Source: Planctomycetaceae bacterium (GTDB taxonomy: Bacteria > Planctomycetota > Planctomycetia > Pirellulales > Thermoguttaceae). Taken from it: a stretch of DNA of 6,658 nucleotides. Positions 5,830 to 6,658 of the stretch are shown piece after piece (the first letter of the stretch is position 1; every line of letters begins with the position of its first letter). Location: the NCBI GenBank assembly GCA_009783865.1, contig WRCR01000230.1, positions 1-6,658 on the forward strand, given 5' to 3'. Both the position numbers and the translations under genes were made by a program. Below the pieces are notes generated by a model. That model searched no databases, had not been told where the DNA came from, and saw only the letters and a program-made list of their open reading frames with translations.

Positions 5830-6658
5830 ATGACAAACGCCCTCGAAAATAGTCCGATGATGCATGCGGTGCAGTGCCGTAACGCCGAAAAGGTTCCCGT
5901 CTGGTGTATGCGGCAGGCAGGCAGATACATGCCGGAATATCAGGCAGTCCGCAGCAAATATCCGTTCATCGAACTATGCAAAAGACCGGAACTCGCAGCC
6001 GAAGTAATGCTCACCGCTGTGAAAGTTCTCGGCGTTGACGCAGCAATCCTCTTTTCGGATATCCTTCTTCTGCTCGAACCGATGGGCTTCACTCTCGATT
6101 ACGTTCCCGACGAAGGACCGCGCATCGCAGAACCGGTGCGGCAGCCGGAAGATGTCCATCGGGTTCATGAGTTAGCGTCGCCGGAGCAGTTGCAGTATAT
6201 TCTCGATGCCGTCCGCTTTACACGGGAAGGGCTTCCGCCGGACATTCCGCTCATCGGTTTCGCCGGCGCGCCGTTCACGCTTGCATCTTATGCAGTGGAA
6301 GGCGGCGGAAGTAAAAACTTTCGACAGGTCAAAGCGTTCATGCACTTGTATCCTGATAATTGGCAAACGTTAATGAGAATTCTGGCGGTTTCCATTGCGC
6401 GGCTATTGAATGCGCAGATTGATGCCGGTGTGCAAATCGTTCAAATCTTCGATAGTTGGGCTGGCTGTCTTTCCGCAGAGGACTATAAAAAATATGTTCA
6501 GCCGTATTCTAAGATGCTCATCGATTTACTGCGTCCCGGCACGCCGATAATACATTTCGCACCGGGGAATCCGGTTCTACTGCCGAGTGTCCGCGACGCA
6601 GGCGGACATGTCATCGGTGTTGACTGGCGGGTTTCGATTGATGACGCTTGGAACACTA
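5830..6658 (+). CDS. hemE: Uroporphyrinogen decarboxylase, 3' end outside window
   Basis: HemE converts uroporphyrinogen III to coproporphyrinogen III by four decarboxylations, a cytoplasmic step of heme synthesis. The frame is open to the window edge and gives 276 residues; the family is usually about 340-355, so roughly 70 are missing. Signature segments are MRQAGRYMPEY (27-37), FSDILLLLEPMG (75-86), GFAGAPFTLASY (143-154), VEGGGSKNF (156-164), IFDSWAG (206-212) and HVIGVDWRVSID near the end. Counterparts of the human active-site residues Arg37, Arg41, Asp86, Tyr164 and Ser219 are R28, R32, D77, Y154 and S209. The catalytic-region His339 counterpart would lie beyond the edge. The start at 5830 places MRQAGR at the usual distance from the N-terminus. 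Only one base separates it from the glycosylase stop, so co-transcription and coupling are likely. No defect is seen in the visible part. Confidence 0.97.
   Translation, partial: MTNALENSPMMHAVQCRNAEKVPVWCMRQAGRYMPEYQAVRSKYPFIELCKRPELAAEVMLTAVKVLGVDAAILFSDILLLLEPMGFTLDYVPDEGPRIAEPVRQPEDVHRVHELASPEQLQYILDAVRFTREGLPPDIPLIGFAGAPFTLASYAVEGGGSKNFRQVKAFMHLYPDNWQTLMRILAVSIARLLNAQIDAGVQIVQIFDSWAGCLSAEDYKKYVQPYSKMLIDLLRPGTPIIHFAPGNPVLLPSVRDAGGHVIGVDWRVSIDDAWNT

Overview
The window carries five protein-coding genes, all on the + strand, with little space between them. Two run off the window edges. The organism is a bacterium of moderate GC content. A secreted PHP-type protein, a family 4 uracil-DNA glycosylase with a long N-terminal extension, weak Shine-Dalgarno sites at several starts and KYGD-type helical repeats all resemble my recollection of Planctomycetota (PVC group). 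That is a lineage guess, not a demonstrated assignment.

Left block (1-3452): a two-gene unit of poorly characterised membrane proteins. The first gene is open at the left edge. It encodes a helical protein with degenerate K-Y/F-G-D repeats and one or two C-terminal membrane segments. After 27 bases comes a 661-residue protein with a complete P-loop GTPase domain (G1, G3, G4 and G5 motifs all visible), a single central transmembrane helix, a helical or coiled-coil region and a beta-rich C-terminal domain. The close spacing, the lack of a terminator between them and the membrane anchors suggest they work together at the envelope. This pair is the least described part of the window.

Middle (3453-4850): a candidate sigma70 promoter, a good ribosome binding site and a 422-residue exported PHP-superfamily metallo-phosphoesterase-like protein, followed by a terminator-like hairpin. 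It looks like a self-contained transcription unit.

Right block (4851-6658): a second candidate promoter, then a family 4 uracil-DNA glycosylase (DNA repair) and hemE (uroporphyrinogen decarboxylase, heme synthesis). A single base separates their coding regions, so they are probably co-transcribed and translationally coupled. hemE is cut by the right edge.

I see no RNA genes, CRISPR arrays, insertion sequences or long DNA repeats. The two non-coding gaps (3453-3535 and 4805-4949) are both shorter than 300 bases and are described through the regulatory features.
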